Shown here in pieces: positions 1 through 4,918 of a stretch of DNA of 6,575 nucleotides; position 1 is the stretch's first letter; each line of letters opens with the position of its first letter. A program made the translations under genes and the position numbers. This stretch comes from Bifidobacterium breve (GTDB taxonomy: Bacteria > Bacteroidota > Bacteroidia > Cytophagales > UBA9547): assembly GCA_943325655.2 (NCBI GenBank), contig CALPQG020000153.1, positions 1 through 6,575 on the forward strand, given 5' to 3'. Below the pieces are notes generated by a model. It saw nothing but the letters and a program-made list of their open reading frames with translations, ran no database searches and had not been told where the DNA came from.

Positions 1-171
1 CACTTTGGCGATAGCCAAGGAATGTAAAATATGGTGTTCAAAAATAAAGTCGATGTCTTTTCTTGAAATCACATTGATTTGTTCATTCCAAATGCGGTAC
101 TGCTCCGCCATTTGCTCAAATTGATTCAATTGAAATGAAGTAAGTTCAGGGAAATATTTTTGTAGAATCAT
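1..171 (-). CDS. rsmG: RsmG (GidB), 16S rRNA m7G527 methyltransferase, N-terminal part
   Basis: RsmG transfers a methyl group from S-adenosylmethionine to N7 of G527 in 16S rRNA. Only the first 57 residues are in the window; the frame is open to the left edge, so the SAM-binding fold lies outside. The visible part has the family's characteristic start: a helix beginning MILQKYFPELT, then the signature WNEQINVISRKDIDF (about residues 28-42) and EHHILHSLAIAKV (45-57). RsmG is normally about 200-210 residues, so roughly a quarter is present. I chose the ATG at 171 because it puts the KYFPELT helix at the very N terminus as in homologues; the leader is A/T-rich with no Shine-Dalgarno sequence, usual for Bacteroidota. 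It lies downstream of the saccharopine dehydrogenase gene on the same strand, but 228 bases and a structured repeat separate them, so independent transcription is likely. The family call is firm. Confidence 0.93.
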   Translation of the reverse strand, partial: MILQKYFPELTSFQLNQFEQMAEQYRIWNEQINVISRKDIDFIFEHHILHSLAIAKV

Positions 172-280
172 ATAGTGTCTAAACTGATTGGTTTAATGGT
201 AAACTTATTTTAATAGTAATAACGTTTCGGAATAAGAATTTAACCTAATGATAATATATAGATTGAGGATTAAGATGACA

Positions 281-346
281 TGGGCGTTTCCCGCTGTGGC
301 GAGCGGGATCAAACAATCCCGATATTCTCGGGACAATTCTTAACGC
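281..346. repeat. GC-rich structured intergenic repeat with two hairpins inside an outer stem
   Basis: In an AT-rich gap sits a compact GC-rich unit. TCCCGCT (289-295) pairs with AGCGGGA (302-308) around a 6-base loop, and TCCCGA (317-322) pairs with TCGGGA (328-333) around a 5-base loop. GCGTT (284-288) can pair with AACGC (342-346) and enclose both, giving a three-way-junction shape. Because both hairpins begin TCCCG and end CGGGA, their arms can also pair with each other. The opening TGGGCGTTTCCC resembles the opening TGGGCGATGCCC of the minus-strand module at 2224-2265. From memory, GGGCG-TTCCC type elements recur in intergenic DNA of Bacteroidota, so I read this as a REP-like dispersed repeat. 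It could also act as terminator for the gene at 400-1740, since on the minus strand the second hairpin is followed by TTGTTTG. Confidence 0.6.
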
Positions 347-399
347 AAGTGCAATCAACCACCGTTATTGCGATGTAAAGCCATTATCCCACATTCAAA

Positions 400-1740
400 T
401 CAATTTATTAAAGATTCATTTTCAATAAATCTTATTCCTAGTATTGCTAATTCTTCAAGTACAGGGATGTATATGTCTTCAGTGATGGGCAGCACCACTC
501 CTTTTTGTTTTATTTGTCCTGCCAATATCATTTTAGAAACGATTGCCAGAGGCAAACCTACTGTTTTGGCCATGGCAGTATACACCTGATCATCGCCTAT
601 AATTTGTAAACGTGAAACAAGCTTTTTAGAAACACCTTGCAAGGAATATTCAAAGGCATGTACCATCACAATCATGTCTTTATCAGCAGCTTCAAGCTTC
701 CATTTTTGCTCTAACAAATGCTGTAAATGCTGCGCTGGTGAAGCATTTGGCAATTCCAAAGGCGTATCAGACAATAGATTTAACCAAAGCAGCTTTTGCA
801 TGGGTTCACTGGTTTCTTCTATGGTCAAATAATTGGCCAACTGGGATTGCAATGTACCCTCTGCATTTGATGCTGGCAAAAATGCCTGAACCAATTGTTT
901 GCAGGTCATTCCTTTGGAAATATCAATGCTGAATGAATCGTCGGTTAAACCCAATTTCACCAATTGAGCCCAAGCCTCACAATAGCCTGCTCCTCTTAAA
1001 GTACCACGCACAAAAGTTTGGCAACTTTCTAAACCGTATAAACTGATATAACTCAGTGAATCTCGGTTGGCATAACCTTCAAAATTCCCTAAGCCAGGCA
1101 ACTCGAACGGGGTAGTTCTGAGAAATAATTGAGGATATGGAATATATTTTAAGGTATTGTTTTCAAGGTATTGCGCAGTGCCCTGCCCCGCCAAAATCAC
1201 ATTCCTAGGGTTCCAGCTAAACTTATAATGCCAGGGATTGGAATCTGATTCGGGAGCGACCAAACCGCCACAATAAGATTTAAAGGAAGTAATTGCTGCA
1301 TTTTTGGCTTTCAATTCATGGATTACCTTCATCGCAGACATGTGGTCGATACCAGGATCTAAGCCACATTCCATCATGATCAAAATGCCTTTTGCTTTTG
1401 CGACTTCGTGCAATGCTTTTATTTCAGCACTGGCATAAGACGCCGTCAATAAGTTTTTACCCAAGGCCAGACAATACATCGCCACCTGAACATGCAAATG
1501 AGCAGGCAACATAGAAATCACCAAATCATTTGCGGCAACCAAAGCACGTGTTTCTTCCTGATTTTCCAATTCAAAACTCAAGGCTTTGGTATGCAAACAA
1601 CCTTGCGTTTTAGCAATCGCCAATTCAACCTGAGGATCAGCAACGGTAACAAATACTTCCAATGCAGCAGCATGATCACACCAATATTGGATCAATGAAG
1701 AAGCTGAGCGTCCAGCACCAAGGATGAGTAAATGTTGCAT
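400..1740 (-). CDS. Saccharopine dehydrogenase (saccharopine reductase) family protein
   Basis: This cytoplasmic NAD(P)-dependent enzyme of the LYS9/AASS family interconverts saccharopine with either lysine plus 2-oxoglutarate or glutamate plus aminoadipate semialdehyde; in bacteria it usually serves lysine breakdown, though the direction cannot be told from sequence. Counting from the ATG at 1740 it has 446 residues, a normal length. Residues 3-10 (HLLILGAG) form strand 1 and the glycine turn of a Rossmann fold; D35 in VTVADP is at the end of strand 2. Family signatures follow: MECGLDPGIDHMSAM (123-137), SYCGGL (155-160), NPW with YKFSWNP (168-178), RGTLRGAGYC (245-254) and the C-terminal EQKWKLEAADKDMIVM (344-359). 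An in-frame TTG at 1776 would add 12 residues (FINFKQIYPSN and so on) before strand 1; I prefer the ATG because the Rossmann strand should start at the N terminus. No disabling change is visible. It stands alone, with a 960-base gene-poor stretch upstream. Confidence 0.93.
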   Translation of the reverse strand: MQHLLILGAGRSASSLIQYWCDHAAALEVFVTVADPQVELAIAKTQGCLHTKALSFELENQEETRALVAANDLVISMLPAHLHVQVAMYCLALGKNLLTASYASAEIKALHEVAKAKGILIMMECGLDPGIDHMSAMKVIHELKAKNAAITSFKSYCGGLVAPESDSNPWHYKFSWNPRNVILAGQGTAQYLENNTLKYIPYPQLFLRTTPFELPGLGNFEGYANRDSLSYISLYGLESCQTFVRGTLRGAGYCEAWAQLVKLGLTDDSFSIDISKGMTCKQLVQAFLPASNAEGTLQSQLANYLTIEETSEPMQKLLWLNLLSDTPLELPNASPAQHLQHLLEQKWKLEAADKDMIVMVHAFEYSLQGVSKKLVSRLQIIGDDQVYTAMAKTVGLPLAIVSKMILAGQIKQKGVVLPITEDIYIPVLEELAILGIRFIENESLIN

Positions 1741-1946
1741 ATTCGAAGGATAAATTTGTTTGAAATTTATAAACAAACATCGTTTTACAAATTAGCATAA
1801 AAAGTTTTAAATAGTTTGTAATTTAAGGCAGAGAGTTTTAATGGTGCTGACATTAAGGTTGAAATCCAACCAGAGGGACTCCCTACAATTCAACTTTTCA
1901 TATTCCTTTTACAAATCTTCAATTTCATGGGAAGCATAAAAATCAA
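1741..1946. other. Gene-free leader region between the saccharopine dehydrogenase start and the inverted-repeat segment
   Basis: This AT-rich stretch holds no open frame with coding character on either strand. Two small inverted repeats are visible: GGTTG/CAACC around AAATC near 1858-1872, and AGGG (1874-1877) with CCCT (1881-1884). On the minus strand TAATTTGT just upstream of the ORF is a partial match to the Bacteroidota -7 box TAnnTTTG, but I see no -33 TTTG at the right distance, so I do not assign a promoter. Confidence 0.4.
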
Positions 1947-1969
1947 TAGGTATAGGCGTTTAGGTCGCA
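1947..1969 (+). repeat. Left 23-bp inverted repeat
   Basis: The 23 bases beginning TAGGTATAGGCG and ending GGTCGCA are the exact reverse complement of 2484-2506. Identity stops sharply on both sides: positions 1946 and 1970 no longer match. The outer end is TA, the inner end is followed by T-rich DNA. Confidence 0.85.
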
Positions 1970-2057
1970 TTGTTTTTCTTTATTTTAAGCGAATAGGAGT
2001 GTTTTTCATGAACTTTACTAGTAGTAAATCGAATATTGTTCCTAAATTATTCCTGCT

Positions 2058-2087
2058 ATTGTACCGAAAATGATATGGCTATATTTG
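2058..2087 (+). promoter_or_regulatory. Candidate Bacteroidota-type promoter inside the inverted-repeat segment
   Basis: TATATTTG at 2080-2087 matches the Bacteroidota -7 box TAnnTTTG exactly, and ATTG at 2058-2061 lies 18 bases upstream as a 3-of-4 match to the -33 TTTG. It points right, away from the saccharopine dehydrogenase gene and towards the hairpin at 2165-2222. No recognised gene follows on the plus strand. A chance match in AT-rich DNA is quite possible. Confidence 0.3.
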
Positions 2088-2164
2088 AAATACTGTTGTT
2101 AATAGTAATATAGTTGATGGTATTGTGTGGATTTGCGATAGTGATTGAGCAATTGTTTGAGCTC

Positions 2165-2222
2165 TTTTTCTTAGTTGTTTTATGCTTAAATTGAAACACA
2201 AATACTAGGTAACTAAGAAAAA
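2165..2222. repeat. 12-bp perfect inverted repeat (hairpin, 34-base loop)
   Basis: TTTTTCTTAGTT (2165-2176) is the exact reverse complement of AACTAAGAAAAA (2211-2222), with 34 bases between. It directly adjoins the GC-rich module at 2224-2265. The A/T-only ends and the long loop make it a weak terminator; it may be part of the same repeat unit as the GC-rich module. Confidence 0.5.
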
Positions 2223-2223
2223 A

Positions 2224-2265
2224 GCGAGTTGCGAAAGCACGGGCCCGAAGGGCATCGCCCAAATA
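2224..2265 (-). repeat. GC-rich repeat module, probable dispersed Bacteroidota repeat
   Basis: Reading the minus strand, TGGGCGATGCCCTTCGGG is followed by CCCGTGCTTTCGCAACTCGC. The core GCCC-GAA-GGGC (2243-2253) is a tight hairpin and GGGC (2241-2244) can pair with GCCC (2257-2260). It is a sharp GC island in DNA that is otherwise about 25-30% GC, and its opening resembles the repeat at 281-346. From memory, very similar strings occur many times in intergenic regions of Bacteroidota genomes and are often mis-called as small proteins; a 68-residue open frame over it (2056-2262, starting MGDALRARAFATRF) has no protein-like features and I regard it as spurious. Confidence 0.55.
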
Positions 2266-2483
2266 ATTTAAAAAAACGCTATTAAAATAAAATTCAAGAA
2301 AATTATGCTAAGATTAAAAATATAAAAACATACAAAATCAAGCACAGATACTTTTGCAACACCCTTAATCATCTATCGCCAATGATATTCATCTAAGTAT
2401 CCTTGCAAGTTTTCAAGTGTTTTTACACCTGTAAATTCATACCTTGTCATATTAAAAACAAAGACAAGCAAATTATCAATTTG

Positions 2484-2506
2484 TGCGACCTAAACGCCTA
2501 TACCTA
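2484..2506 (-). repeat. Right 23-bp inverted repeat
   Basis: These 23 bases begin TGCGACCTAAACG and end CCTATACCTA, and are the exact reverse complement of 1947-1969. The following flank (AAAATTAAAT) does not repeat the left flank, so no target-site duplication beyond the terminal TA can be seen. Confidence 0.85.
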
Positions 2507-2702
2507 AAAATTAAATAAATATAAACCATATCTATTTATTGAAGATGGCAAAACTTTGAATACTGGAGTTGATCCAAAAAGGTACCCAATGGAATAGGTG
2601 AGGTGTACAGAGTATTTAAAGTGGGAGGTTTCAAAATTGGTAGCATGAGATTAATTGCTGTTTTCTTACAAAGTCTATTCTATAAATACTGTTGAAAAGA
2701 GA
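2507..2702. other. Gene-free stretch between the right inverted repeat and phhB
   Basis: No convincing gene. Two overlapping plus-strand frames have a faintly protein-like look: one reads YLFIEDGKTLNTGVDPKRY before a TAG at about 2594-2596, and the next frame reads NGIGEVYRVFKVGGFKIG on to a TGA near 2694. Together they could be a frameshifted gene fragment, but I do not recognise a family and neither has a supported start. Confidence 0.3.
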
Positions 2703-2939
2703 TTATTCACCCAATGCTTCAATCAACTTCGCTAGCTCCTCATCTTTTGCCGTTACTACATTGCCTGCATCATGTGTAGAAAGTTTAAGAATAACTTTGT
2801 TGTACATGTTTTCAATATAGGGATGGTGGTTGTGCTGTTCTGCCAATGCGCCTACTTTATTAATGAAGGACAAAGCCTCTGAAAAATCGGTAAAGGTGAA
2901 TGTTCCTACCAATTCGTTTCCTATGGTTTTAAATTTCAT
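2703..2939 (-). CDS. phhB: 4a-hydroxytetrahydrobiopterin dehydratase (pterin-4a-carbinolamine dehydratase)
   Basis: This small cytoplasmic enzyme dehydrates 4a-hydroxytetrahydrobiopterin made by phenylalanine hydroxylase and so recycles the pterin cofactor. At 78 residues it is the short form; many homologues have about 95-110, with extra N-terminal sequence. The family's active-site pattern is complete: E34, then H38-H39-P40, an aromatic Y46, H56 in the STHDAG stretch (54-59) and D66 in TAKDEELA. The N-terminal strand GTFTFTDF (12-19) and helix EALSFINKVGALAEQ (21-35) are also typical. The ATG at 2939 is the only reasonable start; its leader is A-rich and has no Shine-Dalgarno sequence. No phenylalanine hydroxylase is next to it in this window; the upstream neighbour is a dead nuclease gene. 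The family is firm, the physiological partner is inferred. Confidence 0.93.
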   Translation of the reverse strand: MKFKTIGNELVGTFTFTDFSEALSFINKVGALAEQHNHHPYIENMYNKVILKLSTHDAGNVVTAKDEELAKLIEALGE

Positions 2940-2965
2940 GTTGTTTTCAGGTTGATATTTTTCAA

Positions 2966-2984
2966 GTTAACTGTAAATGTTAAC
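2966..2984. repeat. Paired GTTAAC palindromes upstream of phhB
   Basis: GTTAAC occurs at 2966-2971 and 2979-2984, 7 bases apart. Each copy is itself a palindrome, and together they can form a 6-bp hairpin. The pair lies 27-45 bases upstream of the phhB start, where an operator could sit, but chance is a fair explanation in AT-rich DNA. Confidence 0.3.
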
Positions 2985-3018
2985 AATAAATTGGATACAT
3001 CAAAATGGCATTAAGTTA

Positions 3019-3382
3019 TCAAGGCATATCTTTAAATTCTTTTTCTAAAGCTTCAATTTGAGCCAATAAAGATTTTAATGCTTCGGGAACTGCTTTACTT
3101 ATTTGATAATCAGAAACGCCCATTGCTGAACGTTAGCCATTAAATACAGGGTTGAGTACTTCATTTTTACCTTTGCAAAGTAATAAGCCAATGGTAACGT
3201 TGTCCAGTGATGTATTCATTTACCACATTTACATAAAAATTAAGTCGACTTGCATTGCCTGGTTCAAATGAATGTGCTTTGCGTTCAATAATTACATGAC
3301 AATGTAATCGGGTATGAGATAGTACTATAGCGGCATAAAAAATTTAGTTCTCAATTTCAACATGTACCTGACGACCAAGGTA
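3019..3382 (-). pseudogene. Decayed PDDEXK nuclease of the DUF1016/YhcG family (C-terminal domain remnant)
   Basis: Translating the minus strand in pieces recovers the nuclease domain of DUF1016/YhcG proteins. The first piece reads YLGRQVHVEIEN, a TAA stop (3344-3346), then IFYAAIVLSHTRLHCHVIIERKAHSF followed by EPGNASRLNFYVNVVNEYI. A frameshift near 3205-3218 leads to SLDNVTIGLLLCKGKNEVL, a TAA stop (3133-3135) where homologues have Tyr (NG-Y-RSAMG), then RSAMGVSDYQISKAVPEAL and an end at TGA 3019-3021. The E-x-K of the nuclease motif survives as IIERKAH, but the Asp expected in the preceding DFYxD stretch is lost. The N-terminal DUF1016 half is missing; upstream of 3382 the homology fades into the promoter of the plus-strand gene. 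Family members are often carried in defence or toxin-antitoxin neighbourhoods. The family is inferred from remembered consensus strings. Confidence 0.8.
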
Positions 3383-3428
3383 GGACGATTGACAGTAGAT
3401 CTGAAGAAATGAATTGTTCTATAGTTTA

Positions 3429-3459
3429 TTTTTAAAACTATGGCTAAAGCGTATATTTG
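3429..3459 (+). promoter_or_regulatory. Promoter of the 81-residue protein gene, predicted to give a leaderless mRNA
   Basis: TATATTTG (3452-3459) is an exact match to the Bacteroidota -7 box TAnnTTTG, and a T-run, TTTT at 3429-3432, lies 19 bases upstream where the -33 TTTG belongs. Only 5 bases separate the -7 box from the ATG at 3465, so transcription should begin at or next to the start codon. Confidence 0.6.
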
Positions 3460-3464
3460 CCCTT

Positions 3465-3710
3465 ATGGAAGAAAATAAAATAGCATTGAGAGGTGTAACA
3501 ATCACCAAAGAAGCTTTAGAAGAAAGGTATGCCATGAAGTTGACGGATGCGGAATGGAAAGTATTCTCTTCCAAATTGATGCATAGCTGGGGGGCAGATG
3601 AGGAGGCGCTACGTAAACTTGTTTTTGGACATATTAAAAAATCCCTGACAGATATTGGCTTTAAGCTAGAAATCACTGATACCGGGTTAAGTTTTAAGAA
3701 GGTCGATTAG
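3465..3710 (+). CDS. Small conserved-looking protein of unknown function (81 residues)
   Basis: I do not recognise this protein. It begins MEENKIALRGVTITKEALEE and is a charged, soluble 81-residue chain without a signal peptide, membrane segment or cysteine. A helical stretch (about 14-64) contains TDAEWKVFSSKLMHSW (27-42) and EEALRKLVFGHIKKSL (46-61); a short beta-like tail (FKLEITDTGLSFKKV) ends it. An in-frame TTG at 3414 would extend it by 17 residues, but these are translated from the promoter and look random, so the ATG at 3465 is the start. It is the only plus-strand protein gene here that I accept, placed between a dead nuclease and a toxin-antitoxin operon that run the other way. A -7 box right before the ATG and a hairpin after the stop support a stand-alone transcription unit. 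An accessory or regulatory role is only a guess. Confidence 0.72.
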   Translation: MEENKIALRGVTITKEALEERYAMKLTDAEWKVFSSKLMHSWGADEEALRKLVFGHIKKSLTDIGFKLEITDTGLSFKKVD

Positions 3711-3730
3711 GGAATAAATTATTTCTGTTA

Positions 3731-3751
3731 AATTCTTCCGTGCGAAGAATT
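3731..3751 (+). terminator. Hairpin after the 81-residue protein gene, probable terminator
   Basis: AATTCTTC (3731-3738) pairs perfectly with GAAGAATT (3744-3751) around a 5-base loop, 20 bases after the stop codon. What follows is ATATAAC, not a T-run, so it is a plausible but not classical intrinsic terminator. Confidence 0.45.
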
Positions 3752-3804
3752 ATATAACAAATTTCAAAAATTGTATAAAATAAATGTGGTTGAATGAGTA
3801 GACA

Positions 3805-3834
3805 TTTGTTTCATAGTCAATCGCAATATATTTA
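3805..3834 (+). promoter_or_regulatory. Candidate Bacteroidota-type promoter
   Basis: TTTG (3805-3808), 18 bases, then TATATTTA (3827-3834) is one base short of the full TTTG/TAnnTTTG pattern. The start of transcription would fall at about 3839-3842. It points to the small open frame and strong hairpin that follow. Confidence 0.45.
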
Positions 3835-3839
3835 TAGTA

Positions 3840-3975
3840 GGATTAACAACAATTATCAGGGGTAAAATGACGCCGAGAAGGCAGGAACTGACTATTGAAA
3901 TTGAAAGGTACTGTAAATTCAGTGGTAATAAGTTTTGTTTAGGCTAGATACCTTGACAAAACTTATTTTACTTTT
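3840..3975 (+). ncRNA. Candidate small RNA or micropeptide transcript
   Basis: A promoter-like pair at 3805-3834 is followed about 130 bases later by a 12-bp-stem hairpin (3927-3967) leading into T-rich DNA, which outlines a short self-contained transcript. Within it an ATG at 3867, preceded by CAGGGGTAAA, opens a 26-codon frame (MTPRRQELTIEIERY and on, ending in CKFSGNKFCLG) that stops at TAG 3945-3947, in the loop of the hairpin. The peptide matches nothing I know. Either the RNA itself or the peptide could be the product, or the region could be inert. It lies in the 401-base space between the 81-residue gene and the 3' end of the toxin gene. Confidence 0.3.
3927..3967 (+). terminator. 12-bp-stem hairpin, possible terminator
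   Basis: AATAAGTTTTGT (3927-3938) is the exact reverse complement of ACAAAACTTATT (3956-3967). In the 17-base loop AGG (3941-3943) can pair with CCT (3951-3953), and outside the stem TCAGT (3919-3923) can pair with ACTGA (3977-3981). The plus strand continues TTTACTTTTAA, a broken T-tract, so termination to the right is more likely than to the left. Confidence 0.45.
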
Positions 3976-4111
3976 AACTGAGTGGTGATTTTTTTAGCCA
4001 TTACTGAAAAATGGAAGCTCATAAAATTGATTTTTAATAATTAAGTCTTGTGCCAACATATTTTTACGCATGAAAAAATGCTTGTTTGAAGAGCTTAATC
4101 TGGATGGTATT

Positions 4112-4415
4112 TTATAGTCTTTTTGTTGCAACCTTAGGGAGTCTTTTATTATGAACGATGGCTGTAATGACCACCATTTGTTTGGGCTCGTCGATATAAA
4201 AGTGAATATTGTATGGGAATATTTTAGGCTGTGCAATACGAATTATTTTGTACCTTAAAGCATAGGATTTTGGGTTTTCTAAAATGTGTTTGATGGTTTT
4301 TTCAATAGCTGTAGCAAACTCAATTTCTAATCCATTTTTTTGTTTTTTTGTACCAAGATTTTGCTTCAACAACATCTGTCTCTACTTCATCAAAATAGTG
4401 TAAAAAATAAGCCAT
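4112..4415 (-). CDS. RelE/ParE-family toxin, reading frame broken by one base in an A-run
   Basis: ParE/RelE-fold toxins poison gyrase or cut mRNA at the ribosome; which applies here is not clear. The gene starts at ATG 4415, overlapping the antitoxin stop as TAATG, and reads MAYFLHYFDEVETDVVEAKS then WYKK. It next meets a seven-A run (4343-4349) and stops at TAG 4327-4329 after 29 residues. Removing one A restores a 100-residue product: WYKKQKNGLEIEFATAIEK, then ENPKSYALRYKIIRIAQ (residues 46-62) and KIFPYNIHFYIDE with ITAIVHNKRLP, the typical C-terminal half of the family. A second seven-A run (4335-4341) lies beside the first. An alternative ATG at 4375 would keep the downstream frame without the natural N terminus; I consider it unlikely. 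The break may be a real inactivation, a phase-variable or slippage site, or a sequencing error. Confidence 0.85.
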
Positions 4416-4645
4416 TAAATTTTGCGTTTTAATGCAGTTAAAAGATTTTTACCTGGTTGTATACGTGCTGGGTTTTGAGTGATAGCTTCAAGTCTTGTGT
4501 CTATTAAATCTTTTTCCCATTGTAATAAATCTGAATCCGCATTTTCAATATCAGGATATTGATTTTTTATTATCGTCCAGACTTCTATTGGAATAAATAC
4601 ACCTGTATTTTTACCTTGTTCATCATGTACAATTTGAAGTTTCAT
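4415..4645 (-). CDS. Antitoxin of the RelE/ParE toxin-antitoxin operon
   Basis: This 76-residue protein is the expected partner of the toxin: first gene of the pair, stop codon overlapping the toxin ATG (TAATG), same strand. Its N terminus, LQIVHDEQGKNTGVFIPIEV (residues 3-22) plus W23, matches the beta-rich start of a group of small Bacteroidota antitoxins that often precede ParE-like toxins. The C-terminal half is acidic-helical then basic (LLQWEKDLIDTRLEAITQNP at 40-59, ending ALKRKI), suited to wrapping the toxin. The protein is predicted to neutralise the toxin by direct binding and, as in other type II modules, may bind its own promoter. The ATG at 4645 follows a very A/T-rich leader; I see no clear -33/-7 pair. 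The frame is intact, so an intact antitoxin stands beside a broken toxin. The role rests mostly on context and the N-terminal pattern. Confidence 0.78.
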   Translation of the reverse strand: MKLQIVHDEQGKNTGVFIPIEVWTIIKNQYPDIENADSDLLQWEKDLIDTRLEAITQNPARIQPGKNLLTALKRKI

Positions 4646-4918
4646 AATAAATATTTTTATAGAATATCTTTAAATAAAATCTTGGAATTTCCTTTTGATA
4701 AGTAATGACACATGTCCAAAAGCAGTTTTATTTCATTAAACTGTTATAAATTTACACTTTTTTCTCAAACCTGAAAAGGATTTTAAATTCAGATAAATCA
4801 ATACTTTCGATTTTTTATGAAATTATACGTGATGTACCAAAGAACAACTAGAATAATAAATTTATTGGCTCATTGAAGACCAGCTCAATCCGAACAATCT
4901 TTATGTTATTATGCTTTT

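Larger units (their letters stand above)
1947..2506. mobile_element. 560-bp segment bounded by perfect 23-bp inverted repeats (MITE-like element or invertible segment)
   Basis: Two perfect 23-bp inverted repeats enclose 514 bp with no full-length gene. Such a layout fits a non-autonomous transposable element (MITE) or a segment flipped by a site-specific recombinase; both are known in Bacteroidota. Both repeats end in TA on the outside. If that TA is a duplicated target, the true ends would be GGTATAGG, compatible with a TA-targeting family such as IS630/Tc1, but no longer target duplication is visible (left flank AATCAA, right flank AAAATT). Inside are a plus-strand promoter-like box (2058-2087), a 12-bp-stem hairpin (2165-2222), a GC-rich module (2224-2265) and short minus-strand open frames of 25 and 34 residues (2373-2450 and just after), none recognised with confidence. 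No transposase or recombinase gene is present, so mobility or inversion would need an enzyme supplied elsewhere. Confidence 0.5.

Noticed and set aside
39..46. Perfect minus-strand TAnnTTTG box (TATTTTTG) inside rsmG
   Set aside because: It lies in coding sequence with no gene start downstream in view; a chance match in AT-rich DNA.
738..932. 64-residue plus-strand open frame within the saccharopine dehydrogenase gene, and similar ones at 1492-1698, 3419-3676, 4911-5117 and 5965-6150
   Set aside because: They lie inside or antisense to well-supported genes and show no protein-family features.
2056..2262. 68-residue minus-strand open frame starting MGDALRARAFATRF
   Set aside because: It is a translation of the GC-rich repeat module and adjoining AT-rich DNA; the second half is low-complexity (NNCSITIANPHNTINYITINNS) and no promoter or family supports it.
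2373..2450. 25-residue minus-strand frame ending TLENLQGYLDEYHWR, faintly like the C terminus of IS1595-type transposases
   Set aside because: The match is only a few residues from memory, and the frame runs inward from the nearby inverted repeat, not outward as a transposase C terminus left by internal deletion should.
3994..4236. 80-residue minus-strand open frame overlapping the toxin gene
   Set aside because: Most of it is another frame of the toxin coding sequence and the tail is AT-rich low-complexity; no independent start signal or family.
4112..4375. Toxin gene starting at ATG 4375
   Set aside because: The first residues (MLLKQNLGT) are an out-of-frame reading of the true N-terminal region; the coupled ATG at 4415 plus a one-base shift gives the natural family sequence WYKKQKNGLEIEF.
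4855..4866. 12-bp palindrome AATAAATTTATT between LigD and the antitoxin
   Set aside because: A pure A/T palindrome in very AT-rich DNA is expected by chance, and it has neither a GC-containing stem nor a T-tract to act as a terminator.
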